From Pseudomonas syringae KCTC 12500 (GTDB lineage Bacteria; Pseudomonadota; Gammaproteobacteria; Pseudomonadales; Pseudomonadaceae): a stretch of 64,000 bases of DNA. A program made the translations under genes and the position numbers. The notes under the pieces are model-generated. The model did no database searches, was not told the origin of the DNA, and saw only the letters and a program-made list of their open reading frames with translations. Below are positions 8,253 through 16,324 of this stretch, piece after piece. The stretch lies in assembly GCF_000507185.2 (NCBI RefSeq), contig NZ_AYTM02000002.1:3693501-3757500 (forward strand). The letters run 5' to 3'. Positions within the stretch are counted from its first letter, which is position 1. Each line of letters opens with the position of its first letter.

Positions 8253-9230
8253 TCAAACCCGCGCCTGCACGTTCACCCAATACCGCGTGAAGCGCTGCAC
8301 GCGCACCGGTAGGGCGAGTTCGAGCATGTCGAGGATGCGCTCGCTGTCGGCCAGCGGGTAGCTGCCGGAAATCAGCAACCCTGCAACCCTCGCATCGCAA
8401 TTCAGACGACCGCGGCGGTAGCGGCTCAACTCTGCGAGAAAATCGGCCAGCCTCATGCGCGACGCCACCAGCATCCCGTCCACCCAGGCACCACTGCCTG
8501 CGTCCAGCGGACGAACCTTGTCCCAGGCATCACGGCTGAACGTCACCTGTTGGCTGGCCTGCAGCATCAAACCGGGGCCGCTCTTTCCGGCAGGGGATAT
8601 TTCGAGGGCGCCGGCAAACACGGCCAACTGCGTGCGCCCATTCAGTTGGCGCAGGTTGAAACGACTGGCGCCGGTCGAGGCCCTGACCGTGCCTTCGGCA
8701 CTTAACAGGTTCAGCGGACGCGTGTCTGCCGAGGCCGTCATGAGGATTTCGCCCTGCAGCAGTTCGATCAGGCGTTGTTGTGCATCGAAACGCACATCCA
8801 CCGCGCTGGCAGTATTCAACTGCACCTGACTGCCGTCGCTCAACGCCACTTTGCGCTGTTCGCCCACGCCACTGTCGTAGTCGGCCAGCAAGGGTTGCAG
8901 GGCAATCTGCTCGCGCAGGCCCCAGCCCGCTGCCGAGCCTGCGCCGAGCAGCAACAGCAGTTTCAACGCATGCCGACGGCTGGCGGACTTCGGCGCATTG
9001 AGTGCCGCATACGCCAGCGGCGAGGACAGCCCACTCAAGCGCTGGTTGACCCGCTGCATGTGCGCCCATGCCCGTTGGTGCTCGGCGTTGCCATTGAGCC
9101 ACAGCTGCCAGGCGTGCTGACGACGGGCATCCAGCGTGCCTTCCTGCATTTCCAGCAGCCAGCCAACGGCCTGCTGTGCCACGGCAGGCGAGATGTCGGA
9201 TTTATTCAGGGACTCGTTGTTCGGATTCAT
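8253..9230 (-). CDS. fecR: FecR family anti-sigma/sigma regulator
   Basis: A 325-residue inner-membrane transducer that relays the signal from the FecA STN domain to the FecI sigma factor. An N-terminal cytoplasmic DUF4880-like region (about 12-65, with GWLLEMQEGTLD and WQLWLNGNAEHQRAW) is followed by one membrane helix (about 86-104, LKLLLLLGAGSAAGWG), a periplasmic FecR domain (RKVALSDGSQVQLNT) and a C-terminal DUF4974-like STN-binding region (RMRLADFLAELSRYR). The ATG at 9230 overlaps the fecI stop by ATGA, so the two are translationally coupled. The frame is open further upstream, but that part only shadows fecI. Confidence 0.9.
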   Translation of the reverse strand: MNPNNESLNKSDISPAVAQQAVGWLLEMQEGTLDARRQHAWQLWLNGNAEHQRAWAHMQRVNQRLSGLSSPLAYAALNAPKSASRRHALKLLLLLGAGSAAGWGLREQIALQPLLADYDSGVGEQRKVALSDGSQVQLNTASAVDVRFDAQQRLIELLQGEILMTASADTRPLNLLSAEGTVRASTGASRFNLRQLNGRTQLAVFAGALEISPAGKSGPGLMLQASQQVTFSRDAWDKVRPLDAGSGAWVDGMLVASRMRLADFLAELSRYRRGRLNCDARVAGLLISGSYPLADSERILDMLELALPVRVQRFTRYWVNVQARV

Positions 9231-9757
9231 AGGGCGAAATAGCAGCGCAGGGCAGCCTTGTGCAGATGGCGCTTGACCGTCGCGACGGAAATATCCAGTT
9301 CGGCAGCGATCCGGCCATGGCTCAAACCGTCGACCTGCGACAACAGAAACGCCCGCTTGACCAGGGGCGGCAGGCCGTCCAGCAGTTGATCGAGTTCGAC
9401 CAGGGTTTCGAGAATGATCGCCCGCTCTTCTTCCGAAGGCGCCACGCGCTCCGGCAGTTCGGCCAGTGCCTGATGGTAGGCGTGCTCCAGGTCCTGACGC
9501 CGGTAGTGATTGCACAGTACGCGTTTGGCAATCGTCGTCAGAAAGGCACGCGGCTCGACGATTTGCGCTGTATCGCGTGCGCCCAGCACCTTGATGAACG
9601 TGTCCTGCGCCAGGTCTGCCGCGCTGTGCGGGCAGCCGAGTCTGCGTCGCAACCAGGTCGTCAGCCAGGCGTTGTGTGCCCTGTACAGGCCTTCGACAGT
9701 GTGATTGAGAGCGGAGTGGGCGACGGGTATCACGGGGAACAATCCACGGGGACTCAT
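9227..9757 (-). CDS. fecI: ECF-family iron-starvation sigma factor, FecI type
   Basis: A 176-residue ECF sigma factor expected to direct RNA polymerase to fecA. Region 2 carries AADLAQDTFIKVLG (-10 recognition helix area); region 4 near the C-terminus has the helix-turn-helix LSHGRIAAELDISVATVKRH. The frame is open up to 9823, but the Fur box (9793-9811) would then be coding, and 176 residues is the usual length, so the ATG at 9757 is preferred. Fur repression under iron sufficiency is inferred from that box. Overlaps fecR by four bases. Confidence 0.9.
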   Translation of the reverse strand: MSPRGLFPVIPVAHSALNHTVEGLYRAHNAWLTTWLRRRLGCPHSAADLAQDTFIKVLGARDTAQIVEPRAFLTTIAKRVLCNHYRRQDLEHAYHQALAELPERVAPSEEERAIILETLVELDQLLDGLPPLVKRAFLLSQVDGLSHGRIAAELDISVATVKRHLHKAALRCYFAL

Positions 9758-9792
9758 TGATGGCGTGGATTCTGGCAGACTCTTTTGCGTAT

Positions 9793-9811
9793 GAGAATAT
9801 TTATCATTAAT
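9793..9811. promoter_or_regulatory. Fur box between fecI and the divergent PepSY operon
   Basis: On the minus strand the 19 bases match 14 of 19 positions of the consensus GATAATGATAATCATTATC. It lies 36 bases upstream of the fecI start and 120 bases upstream of the DUF3649 gene, so it could repress both directions in iron-rich cells. Confidence 0.75.
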
Positions 9812-9930
9812 ATTGCGGTTCATTTGTCCCGTTCAGGATCAATGGCGCATACCGCCGGCTTTTGTTGCGACCGCTTCCCGGTCGCCCATGAACGGCTTCC
9901 CAGGTTTCCTGAATCAATGCAGACCCTCTG

Positions 9931-10275
9931 ATGGATGTCACCAGCGCAAGCCGCCCTCTGCCGCAAAAACGCACGGCAAAAGCCAGAGCCAGGGGCGTGA
10001 CGGCGGCCTATCGCCTTGCCATTGCCTCGCGGGCACTGGCTGCGGTATTTGCCGGTTACCTGCTGGCCTCGTTGGTCAGCACCTGCATCGCTCAATGGCT
10101 GCCGATTACTCGCGCCGAAGCGGTGGTGACGGGGATGATGTTCTCGTTTCTCGCCTATCTGGGCGCGGTGCTCTGGTGTTTTGCCTGCCGTACGGCGCTG
10201 CAGGCGTGGATCGGGGTGCTGACGCCCTGTGCCTTGCTGGGGGCGGCCTACACCTGCGGTCGGTGGTTACTGTGA
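9931..10275 (+). CDS. DUF3649 domain-containing membrane protein
   Basis: A 114-residue inner-membrane protein with a basic N-terminal tail (about 25 residues) followed by three hydrophobic helices (about 33-52, 60-80, 88-108). It has the pattern of DUF3649, a family found next to PepSY proteins and TonB receptors in pseudomonads and assumed to help iron uptake, without a proven activity. Its stop overlaps the GTG start of the PepSY gene (GTGA), indicating one operon. The divergent arrangement around a Fur box with fecI links it to iron. The upstream ribosome site is weak. Confidence 0.75.
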   Translation: MDVTSASRPLPQKRTAKARARGVTAAYRLAIASRALAAVFAGYLLASLVSTCIAQWLPITRAEAVVTGMMFSFLAYLGAVLWCFACRTALQAWIGVLTPCALLGAAYTCGRWLL

Positions 10276-11837
10276 AGGAGGGTTTTCGCCAGTCGATGGC
10301 CTGGCTGCACACCTGGGTCGGCTTGCTGTTTGGCTGGCTGCTGTTCGCGATTTTTCTGACCGGCACGCTTTCCTATTTCAAGGAAGAGATCACCCACTGG
10401 ATGCAGCCGGAGATTCCGGTGCGCGCGCTCGATGCAGGCGCCAGCGTGCAACAGGCTCAGCATTACCTGCAAAGCCATGCAACCGGGGCCACGCGCTGGT
10501 TCATCAGTCTGCCCGATCAGCGCACGCCAGGCCTGGTGGTCGGCTGGCTGCCCGAGGGCAAGCAGGGCCAGCGCAATAACTTCGTGCGCAAGCTGCTCGA
10601 TCCGCAGACCGGCAGCGAGGTGCAGGCGCGTGAAACACGCGGTGGTGATTTCTTCTACCGGTTTCACTATCAACTGCAGATGCCTTATCCCTGGGGCCGC
10701 TGGCTGGCAACCAGCGCCGCGATGGTGATGCTGGTCGCACTGATTACCGGCATCATCATTCACAAGAAGGTTTTCAAGGAGTTCTTCACCTTCCGTCTGC
10801 GCAAGGGCCAGCGTTCCTGGCTGGACGGGCATAACGCGCTGGGCGTGCTGGTGCTGCCGTTCCACCTGATGATCACCTACAGCAGTCTGGTGATCTTCAT
10901 GTCGATGGTGATGCCCGCGAGCATCCTCAGCCAGTACGACACAGTCCAGGCCTTCTACAGCGAAGCCTATCCGTTTCCGGAAACGGTCAAGCGCGAAGGC
11001 ATCGCTACGCCGCTGGTAGCGCTTGCGCCGTTGGTCAACGCTGCGAACGCGAAATGGGACATCGGCCAGGTCGGTCGGGTCATCGTCAACAATCCGGGCG
11101 ACAGCAGCGCCTCGGTTCTGCTGACGCGTGATGACAAGGGCAGCATCGTGCCGGACCGGGGCGGGGCGCTGACGTTCAGCGGTGTCAGCGGCGAGCTGTC
11201 GAACGAAGTGCCTGAGCGGCCGCTGGCGTTGCTGATTTCCAGCGGGATGTACGGCCTGCACGTGGGCCATTTCGCCGCGCCGCTGCTGCGCTGGCTGTAC
11301 TTCATTTTTGGTGTCGCCGGGACTGCAATGATCGGCACCGGGTTGGTGATGTGGCTGGGCAAACGTCAGCTCAAACACGCAAAGACCGGTGTGCTGCCAC
11401 TGGAATTGCGGGTGGTTGAGGTGCTGAACATTGCCAGCATGTCCGGGTTGATGCTTGCGGTGGCCAGCTTCTTCTGGACCAATCGCTTGCTGCCTGGCGG
11501 ATTCGCCGGGCGTGCCGATTGGGAGGTCAGCGTGTTCTTCACGTTCTGGGCCTTGTCATTCATGCACGCTGCGCTGCGCAAGGGGCGTAATGCATGGCGA
11601 GAGCAACTGGGGCTGGGCGCGCTGCTGTTCGCCGGGCTGCCGTTGCTCGATCTGCTGATCTGCGGTCGCTATCTGCTGGATTCGTTAATGTCAGGAAACT
11701 GGGTACTGGCGGCCTTTGACCTGACGGCGCTGGTCACCGGGCTGTTTCTGGGCTGGGCGGCGCTGAAGTTCAAGGTTGTACCTGCTGATAAAAACGCCCG
11801 CGTCTCGTTGCCGGTTGCTGCGCAGGAGGCGCCCTGA
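10272..11837 (+). CDS. PepSY-associated transmembrane protein (putative ferric-siderophore reductase)
   Basis: A 521-residue inner-membrane protein of the PepSY-TM family. It opens with MAWLHTWVGLLFGWLLF (helix 1, His in helix), has a periplasmic PepSY-like part, then helices around residues 150-170 and 195-220, a second periplasmic region, and four or five more helices from about residue 340 on. Conserved histidines in or near the helices (HTW, FHY, DGHNALG, VLPFHL, YGLHVGH) could bind haem. Characterised relatives such as FoxB and FpvG reduce or help release iron from siderophores, and that role is inferred here. The GTG start at 10272 is chosen because it is coupled to the DUF3649 stop and gives the typical family N-terminus. 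Confidence 0.82.
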   Translation: MKEGFRQSMAWLHTWVGLLFGWLLFAIFLTGTLSYFKEEITHWMQPEIPVRALDAGASVQQAQHYLQSHATGATRWFISLPDQRTPGLVVGWLPEGKQGQRNNFVRKLLDPQTGSEVQARETRGGDFFYRFHYQLQMPYPWGRWLATSAAMVMLVALITGIIIHKKVFKEFFTFRLRKGQRSWLDGHNALGVLVLPFHLMITYSSLVIFMSMVMPASILSQYDTVQAFYSEAYPFPETVKREGIATPLVALAPLVNAANAKWDIGQVGRVIVNNPGDSSASVLLTRDDKGSIVPDRGGALTFSGVSGELSNEVPERPLALLISSGMYGLHVGHFAAPLLRWLYFIFGVAGTAMIGTGLVMWLGKRQLKHAKTGVLPLELRVVEVLNIASMSGLMLAVASFFWTNRLLPGGFAGRADWEVSVFFTFWALSFMHAALRKGRNAWREQLGLGALLFAGLPLLDLLICGRYLLDSLMSGNWVLAAFDLTALVTGLFLGWAALKFKVVPADKNARVSLPVAAQEAP

Positions 11838-12169
11838 TGCTGCTGGTGGCCTTGCTCTGCTATGTGGGGTTTACGTGCCTGTGCCTGTCCATGGCCCGGC
11901 ATTACGGCGAACTGCTCAAGGGCCCGTTGACTGAACAGAGGCGTCGCGCCCTCAAGCTGGCCGGCTGGAGCGCGCTGTTGCTGTCGTCGTGGGCGGCGGT
12001 TGATGACCATGGCTGGATGATGGGGACGGTGCACTGGTTCGCTGCACTCATGGGCAGCGCGGTGTTACTGGTTGCTTTGCTGTCGTTCCGGCCGCGTTGG
12101 GTGCTGGCGCTGGCGGGGTGTGGCGCGCTGCTCAGCCCGTTGGCAGCGTTGAGTCAGCTATTGGCCTAG
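11837..12169 (+). CDS. DUF3325 domain-containing membrane protein
   Basis: A 110-residue protein with three to four hydrophobic helices, beginning MLLVALLCYVGFTCLCLSM and containing the HYGELLK motif typical of DUF3325. Members sit at the end of DUF3649-PepSY operons; function unknown, presumably a small subunit of the iron-handling membrane complex. Its ATG overlaps the PepSY stop (TGATG). Its 3' end overlaps the end of the convergent AraC gene by 12 bases. Confidence 0.78.
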   Translation: MLLVALLCYVGFTCLCLSMARHYGELLKGPLTEQRRRALKLAGWSALLLSSWAAVDDHGWMMGTVHWFAALMGSAVLLVALLSFRPRWVLALAGCGALLSPLAALSQLLA

Positions 12170-13033
12170 CGCCGTTCTGTACTCACCCGGTGTCGCCCCC
12201 GTGGCCTGACGAAAACGGTTGCTGAAATGGCTGGCGCTGGCGAATCCACAAGCCAGCGCGATTTCGCCCAATGGCTTGCCGGTGCTGCGCAGTAACTGGC
12301 GCGCCTGCTCGGTACGCCGCGCCAACAGATACTGGTGCGGCGGCAAACCGAAGCTTTCGCGAAACATGCGTGCGAAGTGATATTCCGACAGCGCACACAG
12401 GCCGGCCAGTTGACCAAGGCTCAACGGGTCGGCGAGATGCATTTCGATGAAGTCCACCAGATGCCGGCGCAGGTGCGGCGCCAGACCGCCTTTCAGGCGC
12501 AGCCCTTCGCGCAGGCCTGCCTGATTGAGCAGCGCATGGCTGACCATCTCGTGCGCCAGGCTGCTGGTCAGCAGGCGCTCGCCGGGTTCTGCCCAGTTCA
12601 GGCGAATCAGCTGCCGGAAGCGTGCGGCTTGTGCGGGGTCTTCCAGAAAGGTGTTTTCCCGCAGTTGCATCTCGCGTGGCTCGCGATCCAGCAGGGTCAC
12701 GCAGCCCAACGCAAACTGTTCCGGGCTGAAATACAGATGCGCCAGACGGATCTCGCCGTTCACCACCCAGGCGGACTCATGGCCGGCAGGCAAGATGCAC
12801 AACTTGCCCGGCGCGCCTTTCTGGTCCGGTCTGCCGCGGCGAAAGGTCCCGGTACCGTCCTCGATATAGCACGACAACGTATGATGGGTCGGTGCGTGAT
12901 ACTCCTGCGAGTCATGCCGATTGTTCCACAACGCCGCCACTAGTCCGTCGCCCAGCGGCGCGCTCTGCTCCAGATTGGCATTGGGTGAACTGTTCAGGGC
13001 CTGAAAGACCTGGATGGATTCAATGGCGGGCAT
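12158..13033 (-). CDS. AraC family transcriptional regulator
   Basis: A 291-residue regulator: an N-terminal cupin-like sensory domain (about 1-165) and a C-terminal AraC DNA-binding domain (about 190-288) with two helix-turn-helix units (LSLGQLAGLCALSEYHFARM and LGEIALACGFASASHFSNRF, the latter followed by RQATGATPGEYR). An AGAGGA ribosome site precedes the ATG. It is divergent from the EamA exporter gene, 136 bases apart, which makes that gene its most likely target. The ligand is unknown. Confidence 0.88.
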   Translation of the reverse strand: MPAIESIQVFQALNSSPNANLEQSAPLGDGLVAALWNNRHDSQEYHAPTHHTLSCYIEDGTGTFRRGRPDQKGAPGKLCILPAGHESAWVVNGEIRLAHLYFSPEQFALGCVTLLDREPREMQLRENTFLEDPAQAARFRQLIRLNWAEPGERLLTSSLAHEMVSHALLNQAGLREGLRLKGGLAPHLRRHLVDFIEMHLADPLSLGQLAGLCALSEYHFARMFRESFGLPPHQYLLARRTEQARQLLRSTGKPLGEIALACGFASASHFSNRFRQATGATPGEYRTALGQ

Positions 13034-13169
13034 GACGATTCCTCTAGGATTTGTATCCTACTCGCTGGCGACGTCGCTGCCAGTAACGCTTGAAGCAAAT
13101 GCGCAAGATTGTGCAAGCGCGGGCAGGCCGGCACGCAGCAGACTGATGGTTCATCAAGGAGCCTGCACC

Positions 13170-14072
13170 ATGAACCTCTCGCTTTATCTGCTGACCGTGC
13201 TGATCTGGGGCACCACCTGGATCGCCCTGAAACTCCAACTCGGCGATGTCGCGATTCCAGTCTCAATCGTCTATCGCTTTGCCCTGGCAGCATTGGTGCT
13301 GTTTGCATTCCTGTTGCTGAGCAAGCGTCTGCAGCCGGTCAATCGTCGCGGCCAGTTGATTTGCCTGGCGCAGGGCGTGTGCCTGTTCTGCGTCAACTTC
13401 ATGTGCTTCTACACGGCCAGCCAGTGGATACCCAGCGGCCTGATCGCGGTGGTGTTCTCGACCTCGACGCTGTGGAATGCGCTGAACGCACGGGTGTTCT
13501 TTCGCCAGAAAATCGCCAGCAATGTGCTGGCCGGTGGCGCCATGGGTTTGATCGGTCTGGCGTGTATGTTCTGGCCTGAAATGTCCGGGCATGGCGCGAG
13601 CCGGCAAACCCTCATCGGCCTGGGACTGGCCTTGCTGGGCACGCTGTGCTTTTCGGCGGGCAACATGCTGTCGAGCCTGCAGCAGAAAGCCGGTCTGCGT
13701 CCACTGACCACCAATGCCTGGGGCATGTTCTACGGGGCGACGATACTCGGCATGTATTGCCTGCTGAGCGGCACGCCGTTCAGCTTCGAATGGAACACGC
13801 GCTATGTAGGCTCACTGCTGTTTCTGGTTATCCCCGGCTCGGTGATTGCGTTCACTGCCTATCTGACCCTGGTCGGGCGCATGGGCCCGGAGCGCGCCGC
13901 TTATTGCACGGTGCTGTTTCCGGTCGTGGCGCTGAATATCTCCGCCTGGGTGGAGGGCTATCAGTGGACCCTGGCTGCCTTGCTGGGGCTGATACTGGTG
14001 ATGGTCGGCAACGTGCTGGTGTTCAGGAAGATCAGGCCGGTTGCCGTCGTGGTCGGCGGCAAACTGGCCTGA
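13170..14072 (+). CDS. EamA/DMT family transporter
   Basis: A 300-residue inner-membrane protein with ten predicted helices arranged as two EamA repeats, of the drug/metabolite exporter superfamily (RhaT/YedA-like). The N-terminus MNLSLYLLTVLIWGTTWIAL is typical. The frame opens at 13014, but the ATG at 13170 follows an AAGGAG site and gives the standard length and first helix. Substrate cannot be predicted. Probably regulated by the divergent AraC protein. Confidence 0.88.
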   Translation: MNLSLYLLTVLIWGTTWIALKLQLGDVAIPVSIVYRFALAALVLFAFLLLSKRLQPVNRRGQLICLAQGVCLFCVNFMCFYTASQWIPSGLIAVVFSTSTLWNALNARVFFRQKIASNVLAGGAMGLIGLACMFWPEMSGHGASRQTLIGLGLALLGTLCFSAGNMLSSLQQKAGLRPLTTNAWGMFYGATILGMYCLLSGTPFSFEWNTRYVGSLLFLVIPGSVIAFTAYLTLVGRMGPERAAYCTVLFPVVALNISAWVEGYQWTLAALLGLILVMVGNVLVFRKIRPVAVVVGGKLA

Positions 14073-14131
14073 GTCGGTGTTGATCGTGTCTATCCTGCAC
14101 AGCAGCCCTGCACTGCGAGAGAGGCGGGGCC

Positions 14132-15106
14132 TCAGCCTTTCCACACCTGTGGGTTGACCAGATCCTGCGGTCGTTGACCGAGCAGCGCGCTGCGCAGGTT
14201 GCCGTAGGCGCGATCAGCCATGGCCTGGCGGGTTTCGGTGGTGGCTGAGCCGATGTGCGGCAGGGTTACCGCGTTCTTCAACTGGAACAGCGGCGATTCG
14301 CTCAGCGGCTCTTTTTCGTAGACGTCCAGACCGGCGCCGCGAATGGTGCCGTTCTGCAGCGCTTCGATCAGCGCAGGTTCATCGACGATCGGGCCGCGGG
14401 CGATGTTCACCAGGATGGCGCCGGGCTTCATCAGGCTCAACTCGCGGCGGCCGATCAAGTGTTGGGTCTTTTCGCTCAGCGGTACGACCAGACAGACGAA
14501 ATCCGCTTCGGCCAGTAACTGATCCAGGCTGCGAAATTGTGCCCCCAGCTCCTGTTCGAGTTCGGTCTTGCGGCTGTTGCCGCTGTACAGAATCGGCATG
14601 TTGAAGCCCAGACGACCACGGCGGGCAATCGCTGCGCCGATGTTGCCCATGCCAACAATACCCAGCGTCTTGCCATGCACATCGGTGCCGAAGTGCGGCG
14701 GTTCGATGCTGCGCGTCCACTGTCCGGCCTTGGTATAGGCGTCCAGTTCAGCCACTCGGCGGGCGCTGCTCATGATCAGCGAGAAGCCCAGATCAGCGGT
14801 GCTTTCGGTCAGTACATCCGGCGTATTGGTCAGCAGAATGCCGCGCTCGCTCAGGTACTCGACGTCGTAGTTGTCGTAGCCCACCGAGATGCTGGACACC
14901 ACCTCCAGTTTGGTGGCGTTCTGCAGCTGTTCGCGACCCAGCTTGCGGCCTGCGCCGATCAGCCCGTGGGATTCAGGCAAGGCTTCTGCAAACTGCGCGT
15001 TGATATCACCCTGCTTGGGGTTGGGCACGATCACGTTGAAGTCTTGCGCCAGGCGCTCGGCCATTTCAGGAGAAACACGGCTGAAGGCGAGTACGGTTTT
15101 TTTCAT
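14132..15106 (-). CDS. ghrB: 2-hydroxyacid dehydrogenase (2-ketogluconate / glyoxylate-hydroxypyruvate reductase type)
   Basis: A 324-residue NAD(P)H-dependent cytoplasmic reductase of the D-2-hydroxyacid dehydrogenase family, the same length as E. coli GhrB. It has a Rossmann motif GIVGMGNIGAAIARR (about 150), catalytic Arg in NIARGPIVDE, Glu in GAGLDVYEKEP and His in LPHIGSATTETR. Substrates of close relatives are glyoxylate, hydroxypyruvate and 2-ketogluconate. The start at 15106 is preferred to 15142 on length and on the family's KKTVLAF beginning. The LysR gene lies just upstream on the same strand. Confidence 0.85.
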   Translation of the reverse strand: MKKTVLAFSRVSPEMAERLAQDFNVIVPNPKQGDINAQFAEALPESHGLIGAGRKLGREQLQNATKLEVVSSISVGYDNYDVEYLSERGILLTNTPDVLTESTADLGFSLIMSSARRVAELDAYTKAGQWTRSIEPPHFGTDVHGKTLGIVGMGNIGAAIARRGRLGFNMPILYSGNSRKTELEQELGAQFRSLDQLLAEADFVCLVVPLSEKTQHLIGRRELSLMKPGAILVNIARGPIVDEPALIEALQNGTIRGAGLDVYEKEPLSESPLFQLKNAVTLPHIGSATTETRQAMADRAYGNLRSALLGQRPQDLVNPQVWKG

Positions 15107-15193
15107 TGGGCAGTCACTCTTGAGCGGTTGAATGAGTAGCACGCTAACATTCCTCCCCGCTCTTTGGCAGCCGCTTTTTGCAGTTGTACGATG

Positions 15194-16141
15194 TCAGAAC
15201 GATGACTTGAGGGCCTGCACATGCAGATCCGCTTCATCGGCAGCGAGAATTTCCGGCAGGGAACCGCGCAGGTATTCAACCCAGGTTCTGATCTTCGCAT
15301 CCAGATACTGGCGTGACGGGTAGATGGCGTACAGGTTCAGCTCTTGCGAGCGGTAATCGGACAGCACGCGCACCAGTGTGCCGTTGCGCAGCCCCTCGAT
15401 CGCCGAGTAGATCGGCAAGATGCCAATCCCCATGCCGCTGGAAATCGCGGTCTTCATCGCATCCGCAGAGTTGACCAGCAGCGGCGAGCTGTTGATGGTG
15501 ACCATCTCCTGGCCTTCAGGACCATCGAACAGCCATTTGTCCAGCGGGAACACCGGGCTCACCAGACGCAGACATGCATGATTCAGCAGGTCGGCAGGCT
15601 TGTGGGCCATGCCGAACGTTTTCACGTACTCGGGCGACGCGCACACGATGCTGTAAGTAATGCCCAGGCGCTGGGACACAAAGCCCGAGTCGGCCAGTTC
15701 GCTGGCGAGCACTATCGACACGTCATAGCCTTCTTCCAGCAAGTCCGGCACGCGGTGGGTCATGGTCAGGTCGAACGCGACGTCCGGGTGGTTGCGCCGG
15801 TAACGGGCAATCGCATCAATCACATAATGCTGGCCGACGCCGGGCATCGAATGCACCTTGAGCTGCCCGGCCGGGCGGGCATGAGCGTCGCTGGCTTCGG
15901 CCTCGGCTTCTTCTACCGAGGCGAGAATCTGTTCGCAGCGCAACAGATAACGCTTGCCTGCTTCAGTGAGGGCAATGCGCCGGGTGGTGCGATTGAGCAG
16001 GCGCGTTTGTAAATGTGCTTCAAGGTTGGAGACCGCACGCGAGACGTTGGCGGTGGTGGTATCCAGCACGGCGGCGGCAGCAGTGAAGCTGCCCGCTTGC
16101 GCCACGCAGCTGAAGGCACGCATGTTTTGCAGGGTGTCCAT
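15194..16141 (-). CDS. LysR family transcriptional regulator
   Basis: A 315-residue LysR regulator: N-terminal winged helix (MDTLQNMRAFSCVAQAGSFT, then TTTANVSRAVSNLEAHL) and a C-terminal inducer-binding domain (about 92-295). The start at 16141 has an AGAGAAG site; the frame opens further upstream at 16192. It is divergent from the AaeXAB-like efflux operon with a 183-base gap, the same arrangement as aaeR and aaeXAB in E. coli, so control of that operon is the best guess, with an aromatic acid as possible inducer. Confidence 0.88.
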   Translation of the reverse strand: MDTLQNMRAFSCVAQAGSFTAAAAVLDTTTANVSRAVSNLEAHLQTRLLNRTTRRIALTEAGKRYLLRCEQILASVEEAEAEASDAHARPAGQLKVHSMPGVGQHYVIDAIARYRRNHPDVAFDLTMTHRVPDLLEEGYDVSIVLASELADSGFVSQRLGITYSIVCASPEYVKTFGMAHKPADLLNHACLRLVSPVFPLDKWLFDGPEGQEMVTINSSPLLVNSADAMKTAISSGMGIGILPIYSAIEGLRNGTLVRVLSDYRSQELNLYAIYPSRQYLDAKIRTWVEYLRGSLPEILAADEADLHVQALKSSF

Positions 16142-16230
16142 GGGTACTTCTCTGAGTAGATGGCAAATTGTGACATGAAGTAACGGATGCATGTATCCAG
16201 ACCAAAGGATTATCGCCGTTTCAGTAACAA

Positions 16231-16244
16231 AGATTCACAAATCT
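16231..16244. promoter_or_regulatory. Candidate LysR-type operator
   Basis: An inverted repeat AGATT-N4-AATCT in the gap between the LysR gene and the divergent efflux operon. It is short and only a visual candidate. Confidence 0.35.
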
Positions 16245-16324
16245 CCCCGCTTATCGCCGCGTCGAGTGCCGCCTAGAATCGCCGCCATTCAAGGTGTTTC
16301 ACCTTCGTTCGGGAACTTGCAGCT

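Noticed and set aside
9231..9515. Upstream extension of the fecR frame
   Set aside because: It only overlaps fecI in another frame; the coupled ATG at 9230 gives the correct FecR length.
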